The notes under the pieces: generated by a model
Databases searched by the model: none
The model's input: only the letters and a program-made list of their open reading frames with translations
What the model was told of the DNA's origin: nothing
Assembly (NCBI RefSeq): GCF_000168715.1
Contig: NZ_AASE01000002.1
Span: 62,001-126,000, forward strand
Reading direction: 5' to 3'
DNA from: Chlorobium ferrooxidans DSM 13031
GTDB taxonomy: Bacteria > Bacteroidota > Chlorobiia > Chlorobiales > Chlorobiaceae
DNA length: 64,000 nucleotides
Position numbers and translations under genes: made by a program
Shown: piece by piece, positions 15,686-25,399 of the stretch
Layout: the number at the start of each line of letters is the position of its first letter
Numbering within the stretch: position 1 is the stretch's first letter

Positions 15686-18442
15686 ATGCTCACCACTACC
15701 AGCAACGTCATAGATTTCGAGAAGGCCGAACGCGATTTCACCTTTCTGCTCCACTGCTTTCAGGAGGTGCTGTGCGATCTCGGAGAGAAAAAACTTGCCG
15801 ACCACCTCCCCTGGCAGGGTGCAAGCCTCCCCCTTGAACACTATCCCGACACGGAGCGGGCCCTGCAGGCCTTCTCCATTGTTTTCCAGCTTCTCAATAT
15901 GGCCGAGGAGAACTCCTCAGCCCAGAACCGGCGGGCACTGGAAGCCGACAAGGGATTATCCCATCTCACCGGACTCTGGGGCAGAACACTGCTGCGGTTT
16001 CGTGAACGCGAAATCCCTGTGGAGGAGATCTGCAGCCTGCTGCCGGAAGTGGTCATTAACACCGTACTGACAGCGCACCCGACTGAAGCCAAACGAAAGA
16101 CGGTGCTCGAACAGCATCGTCAGCTCTATCTGCTTCTGGTCAAACGTGAAAACCAGATGTGGACTCCGCTTGAACAGCTTGAGATAAAAAGTGAGATCAA
16201 AAGCGTGCTCGAAAGACTCTGGAGAACGGGAGAGCTTCTCTACGAAAAGCCGGGGATTGACGATGAACGGCGCAATGTTATTCACTACCTCTACAATATA
16301 TTCCCGGAAGCCCTCCCCATGCTTGACAAGCGACTCCAGCAGGCGTGGCGGGAAACCGGATTTGATCCCGCTCATCTCTCCGATCCCCGCTCACTCCCCC
16401 GCCTTAACTTCGGAAGCTGGGTAGGCGGTGACCGGGACGGCCATCCGCTCGTTACGGCGGAAGTTACTGAAGAGACCCTTGCTGAAATGCGCCGGAGCGC
16501 CCTGAAACTTGTCAGGCACCATCTCTATGAACTTGCATCCAAACTGAGCCTCTCCGACCGGCTCCAGACTCCCGGAAAACCACTGGTGCTGCGCATAGAG
16601 ACACTCAAGAAAAAGCTCGCCGAGAAAGGCAGTGATGCACTCCGTAAAAACCGTCATGAGCCATGGCGCCAGTTTCTCAACCTGCTCATAGCCGCACTTC
16701 CGCCTGATGCGGAGATCCCGGCAGCGTGTAATCATTGCGGCTATAACGCTTCGGTTGAACTCCTCGAAGATCTCTCTCTCCTGCGCCACTCCCTGATTGC
16801 TGTAGGAGCACAGCATCTGGCCGACATGGAGGTTGCACCGGTCTACAGGATTGTTCAGACTTTCGGTTTTCATCTCGGCACACTCGATATACGCCAGAAC
16901 AGCCACATTCACGAGCTTGCCCTTTCGCAGCTCATGACGGCTGCAGGCCTTGACGGCAGCGGGTTTCTTGAATGGGATGAAACGGCCAGAAGAGTATTTC
17001 TTGATCTTGAACTGCAATCTCCCCGGCCTTTCACCCATCCGGATATGAGTGCAGGAGCCGAAGCTGAAGCGGTACTCGCCTGTTACCGGGTGCTGCTGAA
17101 GCACAATAAGAGCTATGGCACCGACGGTCTCGGATCGCTCATCGTCAGTATGACCAGAAATGTCTCCGACCTGCTTATCGTCTATCTGTTTGCCCGGGAA
17201 GTCGGCCTGATGACACCGACCGGAGATGGAGACGCATGCATACTCCCCGTTGTGCCGCTCTTTGAGACCATTGAAGATCTCCGGAAAAGTCCGGCGATTC
17301 TCTCTGAATTTCTCCACCATCCGGTCACCCGAAGAAGCCTCGAATACCGGAGAGAGGCGGCAGGAAAACCGCGCAAAATCCAGCAGGCAATGATCGGTTA
17401 CAGCGACAGCAACAAGGACGGAGGTATTTTTACCAGTACATGGACACTCTACCGTGCCCAGGAGACTCTGATTGCTGCAGGAAAAGAGAGCGGAACGGAT
17501 ATTCTTTTTTTTCATGGCAGAGGCGGAAGCATCAGCCGTGGAGCAGGCCCGACACACCGCTTCATCAAGGCTCAGCCCTACGGGTCGTTCAAAACCGGTA
17601 TGTGCTTTACCGAACAGGGTGAAACCATTGCACAGAAATATGCCAATCGCATCAGCGCAGTCTACAATCTCGAACTCTTCATGGCCGGCGTTGCCGGAGC
17701 ACTTGGAAAGCAGCAGCAGAGCGAACATCGGGCGCATCCGCTTGAGCCGATGATGGACCTGCTGTCGGAAAAAAGCTACCAGGCATACCGGGAGCTGATC
17801 GAAACAAAGGGATTTCTCACGTTTTTCCGCCAGGCCACACCTATCGACATCATTGAATCAAGCAGAATCGGTTCGCGCCCCTCAAGAAGAAGCGGTAAAA
17901 ACAGCCTTGAAGACCTTCGGGCAATCCCCTGGGTCTTCAGCTGGAACCAGGCCCGCTTCTCGCTCTCCGGCTGGTACGGAGTCGGCAGTGCGCTTGAATA
18001 CCTTCACGAAAGCAATCCTGAGGCGTTTGAAGAGATCCGTCAGCGCAGCCATGCCTGGCCTCCTCTGCGCTACATCATCAGCAATGCCGACACGAGCATT
18101 GCCTCGGCTGACCTGCAGATCATGCGCCAGTATGCCTTAATGGTCAGCGATCGCAGCGTCAGGGAGAGGTTTCTCGGCATGATCGAAGCGGAGTACCACC
18201 GGACAAAAACCTATATCGACCTGCTCTATACCGCTCAGCTCGAAACACAGCGAATCAATGTAAACCGCTTTATCTCCCTGCGCCGTGAAGGACTTGATAT
18301 ACTCCACCGTCAGCAGATCACTCTGCTCCGGCAATGGAGAGAGCTGAAGAACTCGGGAAAGCAGGAGGAGGCGGAGAGCATGCTCCCCGAGCTCCTTCTG
18401 ACCGTGAATGCAATTTCGGGAGGTCTGAGAACAACAGGGTAA
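15686..18442 (+). CDS. ppc: Phosphoenolpyruvate carboxylase
   Basis: Carboxylates PEP with bicarbonate to oxaloacetate, which feeds the reductive TCA cycle. 918 residues, as usual for bacterial PEPC. The catalytic His131 is in VLTAHPTEAKRKT. The mobile glycine loop FFHGRGGSISRGAGPTH is near 608-624. Other conserved blocks are NFGSWVGGDRDGHP, IGYSDSNKDGG and the C-terminal sequence ending NAISGGLRTTG, the conserved tail. It is divergent from pscC across 229 bp. Together with PFOR and PPDK it completes acetyl-CoA to pyruvate to PEP to oxaloacetate. Confidence 0.97.
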   Translation: MLTTTSNVIDFEKAERDFTFLLHCFQEVLCDLGEKKLADHLPWQGASLPLEHYPDTERALQAFSIVFQLLNMAEENSSAQNRRALEADKGLSHLTGLWGRTLLRFREREIPVEEICSLLPEVVINTVLTAHPTEAKRKTVLEQHRQLYLLLVKRENQMWTPLEQLEIKSEIKSVLERLWRTGELLYEKPGIDDERRNVIHYLYNIFPEALPMLDKRLQQAWRETGFDPAHLSDPRSLPRLNFGSWVGGDRDGHPLVTAEVTEETLAEMRRSALKLVRHHLYELASKLSLSDRLQTPGKPLVLRIETLKKKLAEKGSDALRKNRHEPWRQFLNLLIAALPPDAEIPAACNHCGYNASVELLEDLSLLRHSLIAVGAQHLADMEVAPVYRIVQTFGFHLGTLDIRQNSHIHELALSQLMTAAGLDGSGFLEWDETARRVFLDLELQSPRPFTHPDMSAGAEAEAVLACYRVLLKHNKSYGTDGLGSLIVSMTRNVSDLLIVYLFAREVGLMTPTGDGDACILPVVPLFETIEDLRKSPAILSEFLHHPVTRRSLEYRREAAGKPRKIQQAMIGYSDSNKDGGIFTSTWTLYRAQETLIAAGKESGTDILFFHGRGGSISRGAGPTHRFIKAQPYGSFKTGMCFTEQGETIAQKYANRISAVYNLELFMAGVAGALGKQQQSEHRAHPLEPMMDLLSEKSYQAYRELIETKGFLTFFRQATPIDIIESSRIGSRPSRRSGKNSLEDLRAIPWVFSWNQARFSLSGWYGVGSALEYLHESNPEAFEEIRQRSHAWPPLRYIISNADTSIASADLQIMRQYALMVSDRSVRERFLGMIEAEYHRTKTYIDLLYTAQLETQRINVNRFISLRREGLDILHRQQITLLRQWRELKNSGKQEEAESMLPELLLTVNAISGGLRTTG

Positions 18443-18448
18443 TGGTGA

Positions 18449-18493
18449 GATCGGGCAGATCCGTCCGATCCGACTGATCCGTCTGATCTGTCC
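18449..18493 (+). repeat. Five-unit 9-bp tandem repeat (GATCCGTCC type)
   Basis: Units starting with GATC repeat every 9 bases directly after ppc: GATCGGGCA, GATCCGTCC, GATCCGACT, GATCCGTCT, GATCTGTCC. Length variation by slippage would be expected. It lies between ppc and comM and contains no gene. Confidence 0.85.
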
Positions 18494-18582
18494 GATACCT
18501 CGAAATAACGTTGAATTACTGCTAATTTTGCCTATTATTACGCAAATATAGCAATACTCGTAATTCTCAACAACCGACTCTG

Positions 18583-20133
18583 ATGCTCTCAACCCTTAAT
18601 GCGGCAGCCCTGATCGGCATTGACGCCATGCAAGTGGCGGTCGAAACCAATGTTACCGGAGGTATTCCCTCGTTTACGGTCGTGGGACTGCCGGACAATG
18701 CCATCCGCGAGAGCCGGGAGCGGATTCTCACCGCAATCAGAAATTCAGGCTTTGATATACCTCCGAAAAAAATCACGGTCAATCTTGCCCCTGCCGATAT
18801 AAAAAAAGAGGGAACGGCCTTTGATCTTCCGATTGCCATCGGACTGCTCGGCTCACTCAACCTCATACGCCACCGGTTTGAAAACACACTGATTCTCGGT
18901 GAACTTGCCCTTGACGGCTCGGTACGCAGAATCAACGGAGCTCTGCCGGTTGCAATCATGGCCGGAAAAGAGAAGATTAAACGCTTGATCGTGCCGCAGG
19001 CCAATGCTGCCGAAGCCGCTGTGGCCGTCTCGGCATCAAATGCAACCATCAAGGTTTACGGTGTGGAAACCCTCAACGAAACCGTTGAGCTTGTAAACGG
19101 CAGAAGTGAACAGGCTCCGGTTACCGTAAATGTCGCAGAGCTCTTTGAGCGGGAACCGGAATACCCGGTTGATTTTGCCGATATCAAGGGTCAGGGGGCG
19201 GCAAAAAAAGCGCTTGAAATTGCCGCAGCCGGAGGCCATAACGTCATCATGATCGGCCCTCCGGGGAGTGGAAAAACCATGCTGGCCAAGGGATTGCCGG
19301 GAATTCTCCCTCCACTGAGCTTTGAAGAGTCCCTTGAGACCACCAAAATCTACTCGGTAGCCAACCTGCTGGAACTGCAACGACCGCTCATGGTCACCCG
19401 TCCTTTCCGCAGTCCCCACCATACAACAAGCAATATTGCGCTTATCGGCGGAGGTTCAAATGCAAAACCGGGAGAGGTCAGCCTGGCTCATAACGGCATT
19501 CTTTTTCTTGATGAACTGCCTGAATTCACCCGTAACGCCCTCGAAGTACTCCGTCAGCCGCTTGAAGACCGGGAGGTGACCGTTTCAAGAATATCCATCA
19601 CGACACGCTATCCGGCAGGATTTATGCTTATTGCGGCCATGAACCCGAGCCCGGCGGGCGCCCTTAAGGACCGTGACGGAAACCTGACGGCAACTCCTCC
19701 GCAGATCCAGCGATATCTCTCCAAAATTTCCGGGCCGCTGCTCGACCGTATTGACATTCACATTGATGTCCCGAAAGTTGAGAACACCGAGCTCTTTTCA
19801 ACATCGACAGCCGAAAACTCGCAAACAATCCGCAAACGGGTCATTGAGGCAAGAAAGATCCAGCTTGAGCGGTTCAACGGAACGCCAAAAATCTATACCA
19901 ATGCCCAGATGAATGCGAAAATGATCAAACTCTTCTGCCGTCTTGACACCGAAAGTTCACAAAAACTCATGGATGCCATGAACCGCCTCAACCTTTCAGC
20001 AAGGGCTCACGACCGTATTCTGAAGGTAAGCCGCACTATCGCCGACCTTGAGGGCTCCGAGAAGATAGCGATGAAGCATCTCATACAGGGTATACAGTAC
20101 CGCAACCTTGACCGCGATTTCTGGAGCTTCTGA
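18583..20133 (+). CDS. comM: ComM/YifB family AAA+ ATPase (Mg-chelatase-like)
   Basis: 516 residues. An N-terminal Lon-protease-like domain (TFVVGLPDNAIRESRERI region, here TVVGLPDNAIRESRERI) is followed by an AAA+ core with Walker A MIGPPGSGKTMLAKGLP, Walker B GILFLDELPEF, and a C-terminal Mg-chelatase-type helical domain with NLSARAHDRILKVSRTIADL. ComM homologues are helicases that promote branch migration during natural transformation. It carries no magnesium-chelatase function, although older annotation often says so. No clear ribosome site precedes the ATG. Confidence 0.93.
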   Translation: MLSTLNAAALIGIDAMQVAVETNVTGGIPSFTVVGLPDNAIRESRERILTAIRNSGFDIPPKKITVNLAPADIKKEGTAFDLPIAIGLLGSLNLIRHRFENTLILGELALDGSVRRINGALPVAIMAGKEKIKRLIVPQANAAEAAVAVSASNATIKVYGVETLNETVELVNGRSEQAPVTVNVAELFEREPEYPVDFADIKGQGAAKKALEIAAAGGHNVIMIGPPGSGKTMLAKGLPGILPPLSFEESLETTKIYSVANLLELQRPLMVTRPFRSPHHTTSNIALIGGGSNAKPGEVSLAHNGILFLDELPEFTRNALEVLRQPLEDREVTVSRISITTRYPAGFMLIAAMNPSPAGALKDRDGNLTATPPQIQRYLSKISGPLLDRIDIHIDVPKVENTELFSTSTAENSQTIRKRVIEARKIQLERFNGTPKIYTNAQMNAKMIKLFCRLDTESSQKLMDAMNRLNLSARAHDRILKVSRTIADLEGSEKIAMKHLIQGIQYRNLDRDFWSF

Positions 20134-20255
20134 TTCCATCAAACACTCGTTAACTCCATAAACCTCAATTGAATATTGCCTCCCCGCTCTCTATATTACC
20201 ACTTCAATTCAATAGCCAATTGACATCCTTAATCTCAGTAACAGGGAGCATGATC

Positions 20256-21563
20256 ATGAACGCAAGGGGAACTTTCCGGCATGCACTGCTTGCCGGCATA
20301 CTTTTTTCCGCCGCACCCGGCCTGGCCGCAGAACCTTCAGTGAGTACAACTGCCATAGAGGCCCGCATCAACCATCTTGAGCGTGAGCTTGCCGAACTGA
20401 AGGCTCTCGTAAAGAGCAGTGCTGCAACGTCAGAAAAACCTGTAACCAGCACCCCCCTTACGGTATCGTCAGCTTCCGGAGCAAAGGTGCAGCTCTACGG
20501 ATTTGCCCGCCTCGACGGGGCATACGATTCCGGAAAAATCAATCCCGGCAACACCGCCATGTGGGTTCGTCCAGAGAATCTGAACAACAATGACGGGGAG
20601 TGGAACATGACTGCGGGTGCAACACGAATCGGCATAAACCTGAGCGGTCCGGATACGAAGGACATAAAACTCTCGGGCAACATCGAAATGGACTTTTTTG
20701 GCGGAGGAACGGAAAACAACCAGAATCCCCGACTCCGTCACGGCTGGCTGAAGGCATACTGGCCGGCATCGGATTTCAGCATTCTTGCCGGCCAGACGTG
20801 GGATGTCAACTCATCGCTTATTCCATTTGTGGATGACCCCGCGCTGATGTGGAGCGGCGGCAATATCGGCTCCCGTCATCCACAGTTCCGGCTGACCAAA
20901 GGATTTTCTGCCGGCGAAAAAGGTCATGTGGAACTCACCGCAGCCGCAGCAAGAACGATCGGAGAGGCAAACACGCTTGCCGATACATGGAACACCGATC
21001 CGGGAAAGGATGCAGCAATTCCGGCCATCCAGGGCCGCATCGCCTGGTCGGGACCGGTTCTGGTGGCTGACCAGCCGGCAACCGTTGCGCTCTCGGGCCA
21101 CTACGCAGAGGAGGAGTGGGACACCGATAAAACAGGAACGCATCAAACGCTTGACTCATGGTCATGCAGTGTTGAACTCTCCATGCCGGTAAGCCGGAAA
21201 CTGACACTGGCCGGTGAATACTTTACTGGCACCAACCTTGACGACTATTTCGGCGGTATCGGTCAGGGGGTCAACACCGCAACAGTGAGGGAGATCCGTT
21301 CCTGTGGAGGATGGGGCGCCGTCAGGTACACACCCTCTCCATCTGTCACCATCAATATGGGCGGAGGTATTGACGACCCCAGGGATAGTGACCTTGCCGC
21401 AGGGGGCAGAAAAGTGAACGGAACCATTTTCGCCAACATCATCAATAAAATCACACCGGACCTTATTCTTGGCATTCAGCTTTCAGAGTGGCGGACCGGA
21501 TATCTGAACTCAGGCACGGCCGAGGCCCTGCGTGCACAGAGCTCCCTGACCTACAAATTTTAG
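20256..21563 (+). CDS. Outer-membrane porin with N-terminal coiled coil (DcaP-like)
   Basis: 435 residues with the chosen start. The signal peptide is MNARGTFRHALLAGILFSAA with cleavage near LAAEP. A coiled coil follows (IEARINHLERELAELKALV), then a beta-barrel opening VQLYGFARLDGAYDSG and ending in SSLTYKF, with the terminal Phe expected for outer-membrane barrels. This layout matches DcaP-like trimeric porins. The ATG at 20256 has GGGAG seven bases upstream; ATGs at 20250 and 20169 are less likely. It probably mediates diffusion of small solutes; substrate unknown. Confidence 0.82.
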   Translation: MNARGTFRHALLAGILFSAAPGLAAEPSVSTTAIEARINHLERELAELKALVKSSAATSEKPVTSTPLTVSSASGAKVQLYGFARLDGAYDSGKINPGNTAMWVRPENLNNNDGEWNMTAGATRIGINLSGPDTKDIKLSGNIEMDFFGGGTENNQNPRLRHGWLKAYWPASDFSILAGQTWDVNSSLIPFVDDPALMWSGGNIGSRHPQFRLTKGFSAGEKGHVELTAAAARTIGEANTLADTWNTDPGKDAAIPAIQGRIAWSGPVLVADQPATVALSGHYAEEEWDTDKTGTHQTLDSWSCSVELSMPVSRKLTLAGEYFTGTNLDDYFGGIGQGVNTATVREIRSCGGWGAVRYTPSPSVTINMGGGIDDPRDSDLAAGGRKVNGTIFANIINKITPDLILGIQLSEWRTGYLNSGTAEALRAQSSLTYKF

Positions 21564-21602
21564 AGAAAGAGTGTTGGTCGGGGAGGGAGGGACTTCAGCA
21601 AA

Positions 21603-21742
21603 AGCCTCGCTATTACTTGTAGTGAGCGATATGAGAACAAGGCGGACGGAGCGCAAAAACCGGAATGTACACGAAGTACTTGAGGATTTTGAGCACCGCC
21701 CAACGCAGTAATCATATCGCGGAACAAAGTAATAGTGAGGCT
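21603..21742 (+). repeat. MITE-like element, copy A (140 bp)
   Basis: Ends are AGCCTCGCTATTACTT and AAGTAATAGTGAGGCT, inverted repeats matching at 15 of 16 positions. The interior holds a block also present in copy B (GGCGGACGGAGCGCA, CCGGAATGTACACG, GAGGATTT, GAGCACCG, CCAACG). It lies between the convergent porin and sppA genes and ends 2 bp before the sppA stop codon. It has no coding capacity; small frames through it are not credible. Confidence 0.8.
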
Positions 21743-21744
21743 CT

Positions 21745-23553
21745 TCATTCAATAATAATCTCTGAGGGCATCATCGCCATCATATGCACCCTGCCCGAAA
21801 GCATCAGCCTATCATAGAACGCCGCAATTGAGGAGAGATGGCGGACGGGAAGGAACTCCTGCATGAGCTGTTTTTTAAATGCCGCACCGATCATGCCCGG
21901 GAGCCCTGCACGGTTTCCCTGTACGAGCATTTCGATCCAGCTCTTCTGTTCGGGATAGAGAATGATCCGGGGGTTTTTGCTCATATCCATCTTTGCAAGA
22001 AGCCGGGCTGCATGAATGGCATCAAACAAACCTCCTGTACGGTCAACCAGACCCGCCTTCAGGGCCCTGGTTCCGCTCCAGACACGTCCCCCGGCAACGC
22101 TGTCAACCGCCGTCAGCGGCATCCTCCTTGAGCGTGCAACTTTTCCTATAAAATCATCATAGATCTCACCTGAAGCTGCCACAAATTTCTGATAGGCCTC
22201 CTTATCAAGCGGTTTGAACGGGCTATTGGCATCAGCCAGACGCCCCCTGGTCACCACATCACGACCAAGACCTGTTTTTGCAACAAGAGCACTGATCTCG
22301 GGCTTGAGCGCATAAACACCGATGGAACCGGTAATGGTAAGCGGCGAAGCGAAAACCGTTTTCCCTGCAAGAGCTGCCATATAGCCGCCTGAAGCAGCCA
22401 CACCCGACATGGAGACCACAAGCGGTTTTTTTACGGCAGCAGAGTCAAGCATCTGGAGCATCTCCGCCGATGCAAGCGCATCGCCGCCGGGGCTGTCAAT
22501 GCGCAGTACAAGAGCCTTGACCTTTTTGTCATCAAGGGCCGCATCAAGCGAGTGCTTCAGGCTCTCCACATCAACACCCTCTCCCATACCGAGAGCGCTT
22601 TCACCCGCAGTGCGAACAATCGGACCGGAAAGGGTTATCAGGGCAATACGCTCATCACCCTCCCCCTTCATCGGCCAATCAACAGCAGAACGATACTCTC
22701 CACCGGAGACCAGGGCATCGTTCTCTCCGGTCGGCTCTTTGCCTGTTATTTTTCTGTTCAGGGCACGCTTCAACTCCCAGCTCGAAGCTGCGGAGTCCAC
22801 CAGTCCGAAAGTTTTGGCCCTGGAATCGGAGATCAGGGCAATTCGGTCAATAATCCCGCTAAGTGAATCACGGCTTATTCCGCGCCGCCGGGATGCATAA
22901 CCAAGGTAATCATCATAGACCTCATCAAGCAGCCCGCCAATCTGTTCAAAATACTCACGGCTCGCCCCGGTTCTTGTAAAAGGTTCGATACCGCTCTTGT
23001 ACTGCTTCCACTGAGCTGCCTGAAACCTGATACCGATCTTTCCAAGCGGTGTGGTATAAAAAAGCGTTTCGGCTTTCAATCCGTCAAGCAGCAGATAGCC
23101 TCCCCGTTCCATTACAATAGCGTCGCATGCCGAAGCAAGCAGATAATCACTGTCCTCCGGAGAGCTCAGGAAAGCGGTGACTTTTTTACCCCTTGAACGC
23201 ACCTTTTCAATCGAGCTTCGCAACTCACTGATTTTTGCCGGGGAGGCGTGCAAGCCTCCGATTTCAAGCAGCAGCTCTTTGACACGCTCATCAGCCGCGG
23301 CATGATCAAGAATAAAGAGCAGATCCTGCAGTGAGAGCGGCTCCCTGGAAGAGAGAAACGGAAGGGTGCTGCTTTCACCCTGTATCTCGCTGAGATCACC
23401 TGAAAGCTGAAGGTTCAGCACAAAACGGTCAGGCAGTGTATGTGAAGAGCGGAACAAACAAAACAGCACGACTATAAGCAGCAGTGGCACAAGAGTGAGC
23501 ACAAGGCAGCTTTTACGCCGGCATCCCCGATTTTTCTCTGGCGAACTATTCAT
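21745..23553 (-). CDS. sppA: Signal peptide peptidase SppA, 67-kDa type
   Basis: Membrane serine protease that degrades cleaved signal peptides. 602 residues, the tandem-domain long form. One N-terminal helix (CLVLTLVPLLLIVVLFCLF) anchors it. The Ser-Lys dyad is visible: Lys near 186 in QWKQYKSGIEPF and Ser near 387 in MSGVAASGGYMAAL, followed by TITGSIGVY. The 3' end abuts MITE copy A, and its ATG overlaps the stop of the upstream ABC ATPase gene by 8 bp. Confidence 0.95.
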   Translation of the reverse strand: MNSSPEKNRGCRRKSCLVLTLVPLLLIVVLFCLFRSSHTLPDRFVLNLQLSGDLSEIQGESSTLPFLSSREPLSLQDLLFILDHAAADERVKELLLEIGGLHASPAKISELRSSIEKVRSRGKKVTAFLSSPEDSDYLLASACDAIVMERGGYLLLDGLKAETLFYTTPLGKIGIRFQAAQWKQYKSGIEPFTRTGASREYFEQIGGLLDEVYDDYLGYASRRRGISRDSLSGIIDRIALISDSRAKTFGLVDSAASSWELKRALNRKITGKEPTGENDALVSGGEYRSAVDWPMKGEGDERIALITLSGPIVRTAGESALGMGEGVDVESLKHSLDAALDDKKVKALVLRIDSPGGDALASAEMLQMLDSAAVKKPLVVSMSGVAASGGYMAALAGKTVFASPLTITGSIGVYALKPEISALVAKTGLGRDVVTRGRLADANSPFKPLDKEAYQKFVAASGEIYDDFIGKVARSRRMPLTAVDSVAGGRVWSGTRALKAGLVDRTGGLFDAIHAARLLAKMDMSKNPRIILYPEQKSWIEMLVQGNRAGLPGMIGAAFKKQLMQEFLPVRHLSSIAAFYDRLMLSGRVHMMAMMPSEIIIE

Positions 23554-24529
23554 ATAAGAGGCAACTTACCTGATGGCCATCACTGTTATCAAGCTCTTTA
23601 AGCAGCGGCTCCTTCTGCCGGCACTCCGGCATGGCAACGGGACAACGCGGATGAAAACTGCATCCTGAAGGGATATGCATTGGTCCGGGCAGATCACCCT
23701 TCAGAATAATCCGCTCTTTTTTCCCGCCGAGATCCGGAGAGGGAATTGCCGAAAGGAGGGCCCGGGTATAGGGGTGTTTCGGATTGGCATAGAGCTCGCC
23801 GGATCGGGCAATTTCAACTATCTTGCCGAGATACATGACCGCAACCCGGTCGGAAATATATTCAACAACCGAGAGATCGTGGGCAATGAAGAGATAGGTC
23901 AGCCCCAGCTCCCGCTGAAGATCCTTAAGCAGATTGATGATCTGCGACTGAATTGAAACATCAAGCGCGGAGACCGGCTCATCACAGATAATGAATTTCG
24001 GATTAACCGCAAGCGCCCGGGCAATGCCGAGCCGCTGACGCTGCCCGCCTGAAAACTCATGGGGATAGCGATTGAAATACTCCCGCTGCAAACCCACAAC
24101 ATCAAGCAGCTCCTCAATTCTTTTGCGGGCACTCTCTTTGCGGGCAATATTATGGACAGCGAGAACCTCACCAAGCATCTGCCCGACGGTCAAGCGGGGA
24201 TTGAGTGATCCGAACGGATCCTGAAAGATCATCTGGATCTCCTTGCGCAGCGTCCGGAACTCACGGTTGCTGATCGAGGATATCTCCCGGTCGTCAAACA
24301 TGATCCTGCCCGATACTGCGGCATGACCAAGGCGGATCAGAGCCCGGCCAAGCGTTGTTTTACCGCAGCCGGACTCTCCGACCAGTCCGAGTGTCTCCCC
24401 CTCAAAAACATCAAAAGAGACCCCGTTAACCACCTTGATCGGCAGGGGTTTACCAAATCCCCCGCTCTGACTCTGAAAAAATTGCACCCTCAGATCGTTG
24501 ACCGAGAGTAACCGCCGTGGAAGCTTCAT
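23546..24529 (-). CDS. Oligopeptide/dipeptide ABC transporter ATP-binding protein (DppF/OppF type)
   Basis: 327 residues. Walker A is GLVGESGCGKTTLGRAL, the signature is EFSGGQRQRLGIARAL and Walker B is KFIICDEPVSALD, all intact. The C-terminal extension HPYTRALLSAIPSPD with a Cys-rich end (GCSFHPRCPVAMPECRQ) is the oligo/dipeptide-type tail, which can bind an iron-sulfur cluster in some members. It overlaps sppA and is separated by 15 kb from the related permease and binding protein at 7379-10177. It may energise that same transporter, but this is inference. Confidence 0.93.
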   Translation of the reverse strand: MKLPRRLLSVNDLRVQFFQSQSGGFGKPLPIKVVNGVSFDVFEGETLGLVGESGCGKTTLGRALIRLGHAAVSGRIMFDDREISSISNREFRTLRKEIQMIFQDPFGSLNPRLTVGQMLGEVLAVHNIARKESARKRIEELLDVVGLQREYFNRYPHEFSGGQRQRLGIARALAVNPKFIICDEPVSALDVSIQSQIINLLKDLQRELGLTYLFIAHDLSVVEYISDRVAVMYLGKIVEIARSGELYANPKHPYTRALLSAIPSPDLGGKKERIILKGDLPGPMHIPSGCSFHPRCPVAMPECRQKEPLLKELDNSDGHQVSCLLYE

Positions 24530-24664
24530 CTTTGACTGAACGCTGTTTATCGTATTTTTATTATTATACTAAAAGCAATGTGAATCTACCAGTGAGCTCG
24601 CTATCTATTAATTGCAGGGCTCGATCAGAACAATAAAAATCCTTCGTTTCAAGCATCTCTACAC

Positions 24665-25399
24665 TTGCCATCAGAACAGCTACATAGCGGAACACTTTAC
24701 GTTGTTGCAACTCCTCTCGGAAATCTCGAAGATATTACCCTGAGAGCGGTTAAAACACTTCAGCAGTGCGACGCTATCGCCTGTGAAGATACTCGCAGGG
24801 CTTCAATTCTGCTTAAAAATCTTGAGATTTCAGGCAAAAAGCTCATCAGTTACCATAACTACAATGAGCCGCGGGCTATCGGGCAGATTATCGCCCTGCT
24901 TGAAGAGGGCACTGATGTAGCACTTACCACCGATGCCGGCACACCCGTGATCAGCGACCCCGGATACGCCATGCTGCAAGCCCTTCACCAGAGAGGATTC
25001 AAGGTCATTCCGATTCCCGGCCCGAGCGCTGTAACCGCCGCTCTGTCTGTATGTCCGCTCCCGGTCAACAACTTTTTTTTCGCCGGATTTCTTCCGCATA
25101 AAAAAGGGCGTAAAACCCGGCTTGAACAGCTTGCCGGGCTCCATGTTTCGATTGTCCTCTACGAGTCCCCGTTCAGAATCATGAAGCTGCTTGATGAGAT
25201 TGAAAAGGTCATGGCGGATGCCCGGATTTTTATCGGACGCGAGATGACAAAAATACATGAAGAGTATATCACCGGAACTATTGAAGAGATCCGCCTCCAC
25301 CTGACCGAAGCAAAGAGACGGGGGGAGTTTGTCGTTATTGTTCACCCGGCAGACAACAAATCAAACAAATCAGAAGAGCACCATGCAGATCATTACTGA
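24665..25399 (+). CDS. rsmI: 16S rRNA (cytidine1402-2'-O)-methyltransferase RsmI
   Basis: 244 residues of the tetrapyrrole-methylase fold. It 2'-O-methylates C1402 of 16S rRNA at the P site. Conserved blocks: [59 protein letters not shown] and [13 protein letters not shown]. The frame has no ATG in front of these blocks. The TTG at 24665 is the nearest usable start, and no clear ribosome site precedes it, so the exact start is uncertain. The 3' end overlaps panC by 17 bp. Confidence 0.95.
   Translation: MPSEQLHSGTLYVVATPLGNLEDITLRAVKTLQQCDAIACEDTRRASILLKNLEISGKKLISYHNYNEPRAIGQIIALLEEGTDVALTTDAGTPVISDPGYAMLQALHQRGFKVIPIPGPSAVTAALSVCPLPVNNFFFAGFLPHKKGRKTRLEQLAGLHVSIVLYESPFRIMKLLDEIEKVMADARIFIGREMTKIHEEYITGTIEEIRLHLTEAKRRGEFVVIVHPADNKSNKSEEHHADHY

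Noticed and set aside
16391-17737. Long open frame antisense to ppc (448 codons)
   Set aside because: It lies fully inside a well-supported PEP carboxylase gene, shows no family motif and is the expected by-product of biased codon use.
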